DNA from: Cyanophora paradoxa
Taxonomy: Eukaryota > Glaucocystophyceae > Cyanophorales > Cyanophoraceae
Assembly (NCBI GenBank): GCA_004431415.1
Contig: QPMI01000527.1
Coordinates: 124,001 to 188,000, forward strand
Length of the DNA stretch: 64,000 nt
Reading direction: 5' to 3'
A model generated the notes under the pieces. It was not told the DNA's origin. It saw nothing but the letters and a program-made list of their open reading frames with translations, and did no database searches. The position numbers and the translations under genes were made by a program. Position 1 is the stretch's first letter, and each line of letters opens with the position of its first letter. Below, one piece after another: positions 53,473 to 64,000 of the stretch.

Positions 53473-55435
53473 TGTCGTCCTCTCGCGTGCGGAGAAGCGG
53501 GCTCGTGTCGATGAGGCAGCGGCGGCCGCGGCCGGCGACTCGAGGCAGGCGGCAGCGGAGGCGACGCGCCCGCAGCCGCGCAAATTGCGGGCGTGTTCGA
53601 TGCGCTGCCGGACGCGGTGGCGAGCAACGCGTTCGAGTCGCTCGGGCCGCGTGCGATGTGGCCCCTGCGCGGCGTGTGCAGGTCCGCCCCCGCGCTCCTG
53701 ATCGAATTCGTTGCCGAGGCCGCCGGGTCGCAGGCGGTGGCGGCGGGTGATCGAGGAGACGGAGTGGTCAAGCTTTGAGCTGCGGACGGACGAGGAGAAG
53801 TCGGCTGGCTCGGCGCCGTCGAGCCACGACGCCGCCACGGCGCTCGTGGAGAAGCGGAAGCTGCGGCTCGGCGACGGCGCGAGCGTCTCGCTCGGGGCCG
53901 GCTAGCGCGAGGTGGAGGCGGCCTGCGGGCTCCTCGCGTCCATCGTCCGCAGCGGCGGCGGCGGCGGCGGCGGCGGCGGAGCGGCGCCTGCAGCTGCGCA
54001 GCCGCGGGAGGTGGTCTTCGCGATCCTCGGATCCGAGGACGAGGACGAGGAAGACGGCTGCGGCGAGGGCTTCCTGAGGTGCTTCGTGCTCGGAGCGCTG
54101 CGGGCGCTGCGGCCGCCGGGGGGCGCCCCCGGCCGCCTCGAGGGGCTCCACCTTTGCCTCAAGAATCGGGTCTACGCGCAGACCCGCGGCCGGATGGACG
54201 TGCCGCTGCCGCCGGGAGACGAGCTGCGGGCCGCCCTCTCCCCGTTCGGCGAGCTCCGCTCCCTGACGCGCTACTTCCAAGCCCACGACAGTGGAGCCAC
54301 GCCGGAGGCCGCGGCGGCGGCCGCCGCCGCCTGCCCGCTCCCCCGCTCCCTCAGCTTCCGCCCCGACCTCGCTTCGGAGTCGGCGGCGCTGGCGGCGCTC
54401 GCGCCCCTCGCGCGCCTCGAGCGGCCCGCGCCGCTCTTCGGCGCCGCGCGCTCGGACCTCTGCCTCGCGGCGGACGCCTCCGGGGGCGGCTTCGGGCCGA
54501 TCGCGGGGGGCCCCGCCGGCCGGAGCCTCCGCAGCCTCTGCCTCCTCGACGAGGAGCTGGTCCGCTCGCTGGTGCGCGGCCCTCTCGCTCTCACTCCCTC
54601 CGATCCGCCTCATTCTTCTTGAAGTCCTTCCCGCAGGTCGGATGCCTTCCCGAGGCCCTCGGGCATCGCCGCCCCCCGCTTCTACCGCCTCAGGAGAGCG
54701 GATCCCTCCGAGGCCGCCGTCCGCGCGCTGGCGTGCCTGCCGAGGCTGGAGCGACTGGAGCCGCTGGGGGTACGCGTGCGACCCCGGCCCGCGCCCGCGC
54801 CCGCCTCGCCTCGCCTCGCCTCACCGCCCTCCGGCTCGCAGCTGATTCTGAACCGCGTGCCGCTGGAGACCGCCCGCCCGCGCCCTCGGTGGCGCCGCGG
54901 GCCTGCGCGGGCTCCCCCTCCGCCTCGAGGACGGCGGCCTCGCCGCGAGCGCGGCCGCCCGGCCCGGCCTCTCCGGTGCTCTACGAGCTCTACGGTGCGC
55001 CCACCCGCTGCGCCGGATCGGATGTGATCTGATCTGATCCATCTAATCCATCTGATCCGACCCCCTAGGGAGGGGGGACGTCGTCGCCCTCCCCTCCGGC
55101 GCCGGCGCCCGGCGGGCCCTCGCCGAGCTCGACGCGGTCCTCCGGCGGCCCCTCTCCGGGGCCGAGGCGGGGGCGGCCGCCGCCCTCCCCGGGGGCCCCC
55201 CGCCGCCTCCTCCTCTCCGCTCGGCTCGAGCCCAGCGCCGCCCTCCGACCCTACGAGGTGCCCCGCACCCGCCCCGCCCGCCCCTCCCGCCCCTGAGCTT
55301 CTTCTTTCCCCACAGATTCTGGCTTCCTAACAGATTCTGGCGCGCCTGTGTCCCGAGGTCGCCATCAAAGTCGAGCTCGCGTGCGGCGGGGCGCAGGCCC
55401 TACCCTGACCGCCGAGCTACCTCTTCCCCCCAGGC
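53473..55435 (+). pseudogene. D2: F-box/leucine-rich protein copy
   Basis: The F-box is unbroken here: FDALPDAVASNAFESLGPRA followed by MWPLRGVCRSAPALLIEFV (about 53594-53706), the usual LP...L...W.LR.VC pattern. The N-terminal exon lies in a different frame from it, and the frame ends at a TGA soon after GDRGDGVVKL. A long frame at 53912-54622 then gives SEDEDEEDGCGEGFLRCFVL, ALRALRPPGGAPGRLEGLHL and LAALAPLARLERPAPLFGA, Leu-rich and weakly LRR-like. A GTGCGC donor after LVRSL joins the exon from about 54637 (AAVRALACLPRLERLEPLG). D1 and D2 carry different lesions, so each lost function separately or some shifts are sequence errors. The 3' end merges with a C-rich tract and the A4 fragment. 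Confidence 0.55.
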
Positions 55436-55679
55436 CTTCTTCTCTCTCCCAACCCCCCTCCCCCCCTCCTCGCGCACTACCTTCCCCCCTCCCCTCCCCC
55501 TCGTGCTTTCTTCCCCTTCCCCCTCGCTACCTCCCCGGCTTCCCCTCAACCCCCCCTTCGCCCCCCCCCCCCCCCCCCCCGTCTTCTTTCCCTCCCAACC
55601 CTCCCACCCCAACCCCGACCCTGCCCCCCCCCCCCCCACCCACCCCCCACCCCCCCACCCCCCTCCCCCACCGGCGCCG

Positions 55680-56553
55680 GTCGCGGCGGAGCGACGACGG
55701 GCAAGTCGCCACATGGTCTCCTCCGCCACGCATGGTCGCCAGGGCTCCTCGGTCCTGCGGCCCCGGGCGCTCCTCGTCAAGGGCCAGCTGGCCTGGGCCG
55801 CCGGCGACGCCCGCGCGGCGGCGCTGCACTGGACGGACGCGGCGGAGCTCGCCTCGCGGCTGCTGATGCCGGAGGACCTCGCCCTCGCCTACTTCCACCT
55901 GGCGCGGCGGGCGGGGACCTCGGACGGGCCCCTCACCGCCATCCGTGCCGACCGCGCCCGGCGGCTCTTCGCGGCCACCGGCAACTCCTGGTGCGCTCCG
56001 CTGGGACATGGGAAGTGAGAGATAGAGAACGCGGCTGACCGCTCCCGCTTGCAGGCTCTTCGGTCGGGCGATGACGGAGATCCACGTGGTCACGCCCTCG
56101 GCGGCCCGCGCGGCCGCCCAGGCCCGCGAGGCGCGGCAGGCGGCCGCCGCCGCCGCCGCTGCCGCCGCCGCCGCCTCCGCCCCCGCCGCGTCGTCGTCGG
56201 CGGCGTCTGCGAGTCCGCAGCGGCAGCCGCGGGCCTCGGCCAACATGTCGCCCCCTCCCCACCCGGCGGCGGCCGCCTCGTCCTCCTCGCCGCCGCCGGC
56301 CCCGCAGGCGCCGGCCTCGCCGGCGGGCAGCGGCAGCAGCTCCGTGGCGACCTCGGCCGCCCGCAGCCGGGCCGCCTGGGGCTCGCCGGCCCCGGGCCCC
56401 AACCCGGCCCCGGCCTCTCTGGACCCCGGGCCCCCGGCCGTCCTCTCCGCCCCCGTCTCCCAGTCCGGCTCCGCCCTCTCCGACGGCTCGGCCCAGGGGC
56501 CCCCGCCCCCGCCCGAGCCGGCCCCGGCGCCCGCCGTCCAGATGCGCTCCTGA
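55680..56553 (+). pseudogene. A4: 3' fragment of the sAC-like gene
   Basis: Begins near 55680 with a scrambled join (a 37-bp insert between GACGGGCAAG and GGCTCCTCGG), then GSSVLRPRALLVKGQLAWAA onward, a GTGCGC donor at about 55991 and the tail exon (about 56055-56553, TGA). The CCCCC run is intact, so SAPAASSSAAS stays in frame, unlike A2 and A3. The upstream gene is missing. Confidence 0.85.
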
Positions 56554-56793
56554 CTAGCTCGCCGGGCCGGGCCTCGCCCCTAACGCTAGCTGCGCATGCT
56601 GCTTTTAGATTATGCCTGTACATGTGTATATGCGAGTAGGAGCGCCTTCAGCGTCGGGGTGCGAGCAGCCTCGAGCTCGAGCTCGGAGCAGCCTCCGAGC
56701 AGGCCCTAGCACGTAATTCCGGTCGACCTACAGGCTATAGCTCGTCGAGCAGGGTACCGGTCAAACGGCACATGGCAATATTAATTTTATATG

Positions 56794-56905
56794 TTATTTT
56801 GCTTTTTTGTCTTTATGCCCCCTGGGCAGCCCCCGCAGTGCTGCCACTGTGCTGGTGTCTAGAGACTGTGGGCCTGTGGCCGGTAATTCACCAAAAAAAA
56901 TTAAT
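56794..56905 (+). mobile_element. LINE 3'-tail fragment, first of two
   Basis: Starts near TTATTTTGCTTTTTTGTC and ends at GGTAATTCACC plus A8. It has two extra blocks (GCCACTGTGCT and GCCTGTGG) relative to other tails. ATTAATTTT occurs just before it and just after its A run, a possible short target duplication. Confidence 0.75.
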
Positions 56906-57204
56906 TTTGTCCTCCGCTTCTTAGTGATGTAATTCCTTCCGATATTGATGGTATCTCTAGCTCTGGCTCTTCTTCGTGTCAGTCATCCTCTGTCCCTAGA
57001 TCTGCTCGATTTCTCGTCTCTTCTCGATCTGTCTCGAGCTCTGTGTCTTTCCTTTTTTATTGTCGATTTTGGCTCTTTGTCTTATCTTTCTTCGTGCTCT
57101 TGTCTTAGTTATTTTGCTTTTTTGTCTTTATGCCCCCTGGGCAGCCCCCCGCGCGCAGTGCTGGTGTCTAGAGACTGTGGCCGGTAATTCACCAAAAAAC
57201 AAAA
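56906..57204 (+). mobile_element. LINE 3'-end fragment, second of two
   Basis: Begins at TTTTGTCCTCCGCTTCTTAG, the same 5' point as the fragment at 6007, and ends with A6CA4. It has none of the palindromic insertions seen at 6007-6364, so it serves as the reference for them. The shared 5' end may mean a defined short non-autonomous element. Confidence 0.85.
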
Positions 57205-57506
57205 CTGCATCATGATCATCATCATGATCACCTGCAGCTGTACCCCCTCGCGGATCCAGCATCATCCAGGCTGCAGCTGCAGCCTGCAGCCTGCAGCCTG
57301 CGGAGCTCGAGCCAGCAGCCGCGCCAGTCTCGCCGGCGAGAGTCGCCGCCAGACTGCCAGAGGCTGCATCTGCAGTCTAGTCTAGATCTAGATCTGCAGC
57401 TGCCGGCGACTCGGTCTGCCGCGCGCGCTCTGTGAGCGAATTCGAATAGCCAGCAGCTGCAGCGCCACACGCTCGCCGACGCCGTTTCCTCGTCGACTCG
57501 GCGAGG
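57205..57506. other. B4 upstream region
   Basis: No gene seen. Palindrome-rich, with iterated TCTAGATCTAGATCT, GCTGCAGCTGCAGCC and ATGATCATCATGATC. Contains ACCTGCAGCTGTACC as in B3. Confidence 0.6.
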
Positions 57507-60500
57507 ATGTCCGGGATAGGCCGCGGGCGCGGCCGGTCGGCGCGTCCTGGTGCGCCGCGCGCGCTCCGATTCTCGCCCTCGAAGTCCCGGCCCGCGCGTC
57601 GCTGACCGCGACCGGCTCTCCAGCTGCAGCTGGATGGCTTCCGAGTGCGATGGATGCGACCCCTGCGGCGGTAACCTTCGTCCCGTATGGGAGCGGTGCG
57701 CAGACCTACAAGGACCCACTAGGACGCTCCCAGCTGCAGCTGCCGGACGCTGGTCGGCGCCGGCCTCGCTCATGCATCCGCAGGTTCTGCCTCGCCGATG
57801 GCCGCCGCCGCGGCCGGCGACGTCGACGACCGCGTCCCGCTCCTCGCCGCGGCGCAGAGCACGTCGCCGTCCAGCGCTGAGCTGGCGCCGGCCTCGGCTC
57901 CCGAACGAAAAGCCGCCTCCAGCACAGCTCCAGCGCCCACAGCGCCGGCCGCGGCCGCGGCCGCTTCCCTTGGAGCTGGCACGGCTGGCGCGGCTGCAGC
58001 CGGAGCCGCCGGCGTCGGCCAGCTGCAGCCTGCCAGCGCTGCTAGCGCGGCGTCGCCCGGGGTCGAGCCATGGATCCATGCCGCTGCGACGGGGGACGTC
58101 AACGTGCTTCGGTGCGCTTCCTCCCCCTCCCCTCCATCCCCCCCGCCATACCCCCCCCTCCCCCTCATCGATATTGCCACATGTACAACCCCCCCCTCCC
58201 CCCCCCTCCTTCCCCCCTCCCCAATATTTTGGACGTCAACGACCTTAAGTGCGCCGCCCCCCCCTCCCCCCCTCCTCCCCCCCTCCCCCCTCCTCCACCC
58301 CCTCCCTACCCCCTCCCCTGCCGCCGCTCGCCCCCCCCTCCTCCTCCTCCCCCCCCCCACCCCCCCACCCCCACCCTTCCCACATTGCACTTTGGATCGA
58401 AGGGCCTCGCAGGGCGATGCTGCAGGGAGGCCGGCCGGTCGACGTCGATTCAAAGAACGAAGAAGGCCTCACCGCGCTCTACATCGCATGCGAGAACGGC
58501 CACGAGGCCGCAGCGCGGCTCCTGCTCGAGCGCGGCGCGGATTCGATGCGGCCTTGCGGCGAAAGGGGCAGGCTCCCAATTCACGCGGGAGCCGCTGGCG
58601 GGCACGAGCACATCGTGAGGTGCCCTGCAGGAATCCTGCATCATCCTTGCCAACCAAACACCCCTGCAGGCTTCTGCTAGGGCGCGGGATTCCTGTGGAT
58701 GTGAAGTCCAGACGAGGGGCTACGGTCTTTTACATTGCATGCCAGGAAGGCCGCGAGGCCATGGCGCGGCTCCTGCTCGAGCGCGGAGCGGATACCTCGC
58801 TGGTGGACGAAAAAGGCTGGCACCCCCTCCACATCGCTTCAAACAACGGGCACGGAGCAGTTGTCAGGTGCGGCGGGCCCGGCTTTGCTTTCCACCGTCG
58901 GACTGCATGCGATCTCGTGCGCCGGCTGCAGGCTGCTGCTGGAGCGGGGGGCGCCGGTAAATGCAAAGGACAAGAACAATTTCACACCACTCTTTTGTGC
59001 AGCCGAGATGGGTCACGTGGATGCCGTGCAGCTCCTGCTCGAGCGCGGAGCAGACCCTGCGCTCCCGTGCGGTCCCAACGGCTTCCACCCCCTCCACATT
59101 GCTTCAAACAACGGGCACGGAGCCGTTGTCAGGTGCGGCGGGCCCGGCCCTGCTTTCCACCGTCGGACTGCATGCGATCTCGTGCGCCGGCTGCAGGCTG
59201 CTGCTGGAGCGGGGGGCGCCGGTAAATGCAAAGGACAAGAACAATTTCACACCACTCTTTTGTGCAGCCGAGATGGGTCACGTGGACGCCGCGCGGCTCC
59301 TGCTCGAGCGCGGAGCAGACCCTGCGCTCCCGTGCGGCCCCAGCGGCTCGCAGCCCCATCATGTTGCTGCAATGAATGGACACGGAGCAGTTGTCAGGTG
59401 CGGCGGGCCCGGCCCTGCTTTCCACCGTCGGACTGCATGCGATCTCGTGCGCCGGCTGCAGACTGCTGCTGGAGCGCGGGGCGCCGGTGGATGCAAAGGA
59501 CAAGAGCGGTCTCACTGCGCTCTCTTTTGCAGCCCGCAACGGTCACGTGGACGTCGCGCGGCTCCTGCTCGAGCGCGGAGCGGATCCTGCGCTCCCGTGC
59601 GGTCCCAGCAGCTTGCAGCCCCTTCGCATTGCTGCAATGAATGGACACGGAGCTGTTGTCAGGTGTGGCGGGCCCGGCCCTGCTTTCCACCGTCGGACTG
59701 CATGCGATCTCGTGTGCCGGCTGCAGGCTGCTGCTGGAGTGCGGGGCGCCGGTGGATGCGAAGTGCGAGAGCGGTCTCACTGCGCTCTCTTATACAGCCC
59801 AGAACGGTCACGTGGACGTCGCGCGGCTCCTGCTCGAGCGCGGAGCAGACCCTGAGCTCCCGTGCGGTTCCAGGGGCATTCAAGCACTTCACATCGCTGC
59901 TGAGTTGGGGAACGGAGCCTTTGTCAAGTGCGGCAATCGAGAGCTCCGGGGGACTGTTTTTGCTTTCTGACTGCACGATTGTGTGCTCCGACCGCAGGCT
60001 TTTGCTGGATCATGGGTCACCGGTGAATGCAAAGACCAACACAGGTTCCACGGCACTCTCTTCTGCGTCCCGTTATGGTCATGAGGCCGTGGCACGGCTC
60101 CTGCTTGAGCGCGGCGCGGACCCCAGTCTGGACGACAACGAAAACAGGCTGCCCATTCATGCAGCTGTCGTATCCGGGAACATGCCTCTCTTCAAGTACG
60201 TATTATTGATAAGCCTCTGAGCCGTGGCCGCATCCATCCAGATACCTGACAAGCTCGCTGCAGACTCTTCCTCGAACTCGGGAACCCGTGACGGCAACCT
60301 GCGACAAAGGGAAAACGATATTGCACATTGCCGCCATATATGGTTGCGTTGATATAATCAGGTGCCCGATCATGATGATGACTGTGCATATGCTAGCGCT
60401 CTCACGTTTGCTTGAGCTGAATTGTTGGTGCAGATTAATATTGAGCCTGCAGCAAGGGGCAGAGCTGGAAGCGGTAGATGAACGTGGTTTCACACCGCTT

Positions 60501-62942
60501 ATGACGGCCTGCTGGTCGGGCAGGCGCAAGCGACGCGCTGTTTTCTGGAAGCGGGCGCTGCGTGGGACAAAGAGGACAAAGAGGGAGTGACAGCTCTAGA
60601 GCTCGCCCTGCGGTGGCGGCAAGGCGCCCTCCTCGACCCTTTCCTCGAGTGTCCGCGCGTCTTGTTCACCGCAGCCAAGCTTGCTACTATTTGCGGGCAA
60701 ATCGTAGACGCTGTCGCTGCTGAGTGTAATCCTGCCGCTGTCGTGGCCAAGTTTCCTGCCACAAGCTCCACTGTGCCCTCCACCTGGCCCGTCTTCTCGA
60801 GGTCAGGCGACCCCGATATGTTAGTCTCACTCTGCATGAACATAACATGCCGTGCAGAGAGCGGCCAAGGCAAACCCTGACCAGGCTTCTCTTATCCTTG
60901 AATGCCGCGACAGCGCCATTGATGTCACCTACCAGGTAACGTTCTTGCCTATCGCTAGCGCTATAGCGCTAGCGTTGATGCAACCGTCCATGCTAACCCT
61001 TCTAGATCTGTGATTTTGACGTTTGCCACGCAGCTGCTGGATGCTGTGGGAAGATTATTTCGAGAACGCGTGCAAAGGCGAGCAACGAGTCTTGAGGGCG
61101 ATTCCGTCACGTGGGTAGTCGCCATGGCAAGGATTGCGCACGGGTGCGTCACGTTTCCGCACACCCATGTACAAGCTCAAGCTTGCCTGGTTCGAGCAGT
61201 TCTGATAATACGAACGCACAGAGCGGAGACCGAAGCAAGTCTACGCGAATGTGTGAAGCTTACGGCAGACGATCCGCTCGACATATGGCATGCGAATCAG
61301 GTACGTTGCAATTGCGCCTCCCCTGTACCTGTATAGTACCTTCCGTGTTTAAACTTGCGTGTTCTCCAGTTGTACAAGCTCAAGAGTAAGAAGAGCGACT
61401 GCGATAGCGCTCTTTCCGCCGCATATGATCAACAGGGACCCATTGCCGACTCTGTTGAGGTGGGCGGTGCCCGCGCTTCTGCCTTCCGCCTGTTTTGTCG
61501 CCTATATGTGTGTGGGCATGCAGGCCCTAGAGCTTTGCCTGCCCGGTGTCGGCAGCCCTCTCGACATGGCTATTGAGCTGGATTTGTACCCGTTCTTTGT
61601 ACGCCCCATGTCCCACTTGCTCCTCGCTCCTCACATGCTGTCCCAAACCCCAAACTCCGCTGTATCCTCGCAGGGCCACCCGTTCGTCCATCGCTACATA
61701 CAGCGCGTCTCTGAGAGCGCATCAGATCTTCAGGTCAGCATGATCGCTTTATCTCATCCAATTTAGGACCTTATGCATATGCAGGCGGTTTCACTTCTTC
61801 CCAGCGCCCTCGTGTCCCTTGCTCAGAAGGTGCTGTCACGGGATGCCGAAAAAGAAGGCAAGAGCGAGGGAAAGGACGGCAAGAGTGAGAAGAGCGCTTG
61901 GGAAGACAAGCAAACGAGCGAGGGAGAGCTCTGGTGGGAGACCCCGGGACACCCCCTCAACAGCTGGAAGGGAAAGTTCGCTGCGGACTTGATTACCTAT
62001 TTTATATTCCTCTTCCTCATTGCCCTCGGTATTGTCCTTTTCTTCCTTCAGCCGTGTGTGTAGCTACAGCTAACCGCAGCCAGCTGTGTCGAGCGTGCTC
62101 GGGGAGCATGGGCGGCCCCGGCCTTCCGTTTTGGCCCTCCTCGCCATTCAGCCCCTTTGCATGCTTCTTCGGGAGTACTACCAGGTGCGTCTTTTTAAAC
62201 ATGCCTGCCTTCCTTTCTTTGAAACCAGTTTGCCTCAGGCGCGAGAGGAAGGCTTCCGGGAGTACTTTGGAGACATCTTCAATCTCCTCGACATCGCCCT
62301 CTTCGTTGCCACACCGCTACTCGCCATTCTTGGGATCATTGCAGAGGCAATACTCTAACTCTTCTCTTTTCTTAAATACATAACCGTATACGTGTGCGTG
62401 GTTCAAGCAGTGTTAACTTCAACATCCGTGCAGGCAATCCCGGCTTGCGCTCGCTACGCCGACAACGTAATTCCTGTTCTAGCCTAGGTGCGGCCCGAAG
62501 TACACAGCATTCGCATCAGTGGCGCGCAGATTGACTAGTACTGCCGATCAGTTTTTATACCGGCTTCTCTTCGCCTTCTCGAGTTTGGGTACATCAGCCC
62601 CATGCTAGGTTTGTCATCGACATCCCCATGGCCAGCATCTTTTCTGAGCTAAAACCTTCTCTGCTCACACCAAAACAGGCCCCATGCTCGTCGTTTTCGG
62701 TCGCGTGCGTTTCCCAGCTTGTGACTGCGATGCTCTGTAACCCTCAGCAATTAATAAATCTTATACTTTTTCACGTGCGAATGTCAGATGGCGCAAAATG
62801 TTCTCTCGGTCCTCATCGTCTTCCTTCTCGTTTTTGCATCCTTCGTGTTCGCCCTCTGGGGCTGGTCGGCTTCCGTCCTTGGCCGCGCCAGCGATGGCGA
62901 ACCGCCAATCACCTTGGCCGAAACTGCGTGAGTTCATGCTTA
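57507..62942 (+). pseudogene. B4: ankyrin TRP-like gene, frameshifted and cut off
   Basis: First exon ATG 57507, second exon with ATG 57798 (to 58111). Ankyrin exons at 58413, 58670, 58932, 59197, 59462, 59727 and 59998 look intact; some are nearly identical to each other (58932 and 59197). Lesions against B1/B3: one C lost at about 60286 (GGAACCCGTG), one base in the exon near 60510, two bases near 60760 (CCTGCCACAAG) and one base at about 62488 (CTAGCCTAG), each shifting the frame. Channel helices are recognisable (VLALLAIQPLCMLLREYYQ, NVLSVLIVFLLVFASFVFAL). The gene stops after the exon ending GAAACTGC (62928), at an inverted repeat, so pore, last helix and C-terminus are missing. The donor after YYQ is GT (62185) where B1 and B3 have GC. 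Confidence 0.85.
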
Positions 62943-63000
62943 GTCTGGTCCTTTATGTGGCCGCCGCCGAGTCTGGAGCCTAAGCATGAACTCACGCAGT
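62923..63000. repeat. Inverted repeat at the end of B4
   Basis: ACTGCGTGAGTTCATGCTTA (62923-62942) is repeated exactly in inverse orientation at 62981-63000, with 38 bp between. A second overlapping inverted pair involves TGGCCGCCG (about 62957) and CGGCGGCCA (63001-63009), and AGTCTG occurs three times. B homology ends here, so this is a rearrangement breakpoint of fold-back or template-switch type. Confidence 0.85.
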
Positions 63001-63085
63001 CGGCGGCCAGTCTGTGAGCACTCGGCCGGCGCCCGCCCCCTGTTGACAGCTCGAGCTCGCCGTCGTGACAATCGTTTTCCCTCAG

Positions 63086-64000
63086 ATCAACTGCACCTTC
63101 AGCCCGGCACAGACGGGCATCCCGCTCATGGCGCCCCTCGCGAATATATCCGTCGTCGTCCGCGGGATGCCAGGCTCTGCCGCCTGGATGCCCGACGCGC
63201 CCGCGATCGGAGATCTCTTCCTCATTTCGCACGTGGCGCCGATGATCACGACCGGCGGCTACATGCTCGCCGTGTACTCGACGGGGTTCAACGACACCGT
63301 CTTCGAGGACGCCGCGTCAACGGAGCTCTACGTTACGAACTCGGTGATCGGAGAGGCGTATCCAGACATCGGCCCCATGACGGGCGGCACGCGCGTGACT
63401 CTCACAGGGACGGCCCTGCCTCCGAACACTGGGGCGAAACTCGAGGCGCGCGTCTGCAACTCGCCTGCAGTCGTCTGGTCGCTGTGCGTTTCTCGCGTTG
63501 AGGCATATTAGGTTTGTGTATCAATCGCGCTCGTGCAGGACTGCAACGCGAGCCGTCATCGTCGCGCCCCCTGCGGTCAGCAGCAGAGCCTTGAATGAAA
63601 CAGGGATAGGGAATACGTATACAGGTAACGGAACTGCAGCAAACGCCACTTCGGCTGCTGGTCAACCGTCGAATTCCACCGCGAGATCAAGCAACCCGTC
63701 GACGCTCGCCCCCGTCGGTCTCGCGTACTGCGACATAGAGCTCTCCGTCGGGGCGTGCTGGCTGGCGTCTGGCCCTCCAGCTTCAGGTCTGCCTAGCGGG
63801 CGCATCTTTATCTAGTCGCAGTAATCTCGCGTCTTACAACCGACCGACGAACAGGTACAATGCGCCACCTGTCGCGCACATTTTGCCTCTCCCCGCGCGC
63901 ATGGCGCTGCCCATCGCGAGTCTGGAGTTGAGCGCTTTCCTCTCCTTCGGTGCGACGAATGCTTATTATATTGGTGTCGCTCGATGTATAGACGCGACCG
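63086..64000 (+). CDS. Partial gene with IPT/TIG-type domains
   Basis: Exon 63086-63477 follows an acceptor CCCTCAG and reads INCTFSPAQTGIPLMAPLAN ... IGEAYPDIGPMTGGTRVTLTG, where the last part is a typical IPT/TIG start (P..GP..GGT.VT..G). A TG|GTCGCT donor joins the exon from 63539, giving VVWTATRAVIVAPP in frame. The frame ends in a Ser/Asn/Gly-rich stretch with possible N-glycosylation sites (NST, NAT), then CDIELSVGACWLASG. A further exon near 63856 reads YNAPPVAHILPLPARMALPI, the end of one IPT repeat and the start of the next. Such repeats occur in secreted or cell-surface proteins. The 3' end is outside the window, the 5' end is lost at or before the breakpoint, and the last splice junction is uncertain. 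Confidence 0.55.

Noticed and set aside
56889-56920. The fragments at 56794 and 56906 as one LINE insertion
   Set aside because: A complete tail with its own A run ends at about 56900 before the second copy starts, so two insertions or a tandem duplication are needed.

Overview
This window looks nuclear and eukaryotic: GC-rich (roughly 65-70% by eye), with many short spliceosomal introns (donors mostly GTGCG or GTCCG, some GC), LINE retrotransposons, ankyrin/TRP-type channel genes and F-box/LRR genes. A unicellular alga such as a haptophyte or pelagophyte would fit, but that placement is inference. No tRNA, rRNA, operon, CRISPR or prokaryotic signal was seen.

The window is a set of diverged segmental duplications built from four gene types. 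A is the 3' half of a multi-exon gene resembling the ATPase/TPR region of soluble adenylyl cyclase. B is an ankyrin-repeat TRP-like ion channel. C is a divergent histone H3-like locus on the minus strand. D is an F-box/leucine-rich gene. The order is A1 (1-5626), B1 (6530-12726), C1 (20974-21896), D1 (23095-25270), A3 fragment (25465-26572), B2 (26955-30408) joined directly to A2 (30534-35015), a transposon nest (35352-43178), B3 (43725-49520), C2 (50803-52296), D2 (53473-55435), A4 fragment (55680-56553), B4 (57507-62942), a breakpoint inverted repeat, and a partial IPT/TIG-domain gene (63086-64000). An A segment always precedes a B gene, and B-C-D-A' occurs twice. B1 and B3 look intact; B2 and B4 are broken. 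A1 has one frameshift, A2 has lost its 5' half and its tail reading frame, and C and D are broken in both units.

Mobile DNA: a 7-kb LINE (13390-20392, minus) with a 13-bp target duplication and an empty orthologous site in the other unit; a 5'-truncated relative (35352-36600), also with a 13-bp duplication; a second, AT-richer LINE (about 37860-42757, plus) with a UUCG hairpin before its poly(A); short LINE tail fragments; and two inverted-repeat elements at 36.6-37.7 kb.

The most unusual signal comes from comparing paralogous copies. At about twenty sites a trinucleotide X in one copy is X, reverse complement of X, X in another (GTA to GTA-TAC-GTA, GAC to GAC-GTC-GAC, ATG to ATG-CAT-ATG). 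Each event adds six bases. They occur in introns, UTRs, exons and transposons, and one creates the stop codon in the large LINE. They could be footprints of an excised transposon with 3-bp target duplications, or a fold-back copying process.

If A and B are both active, the locus would pair a cyclase-type signalling protein with an ankyrin-TRP channel. That pairing is inferred from position only.
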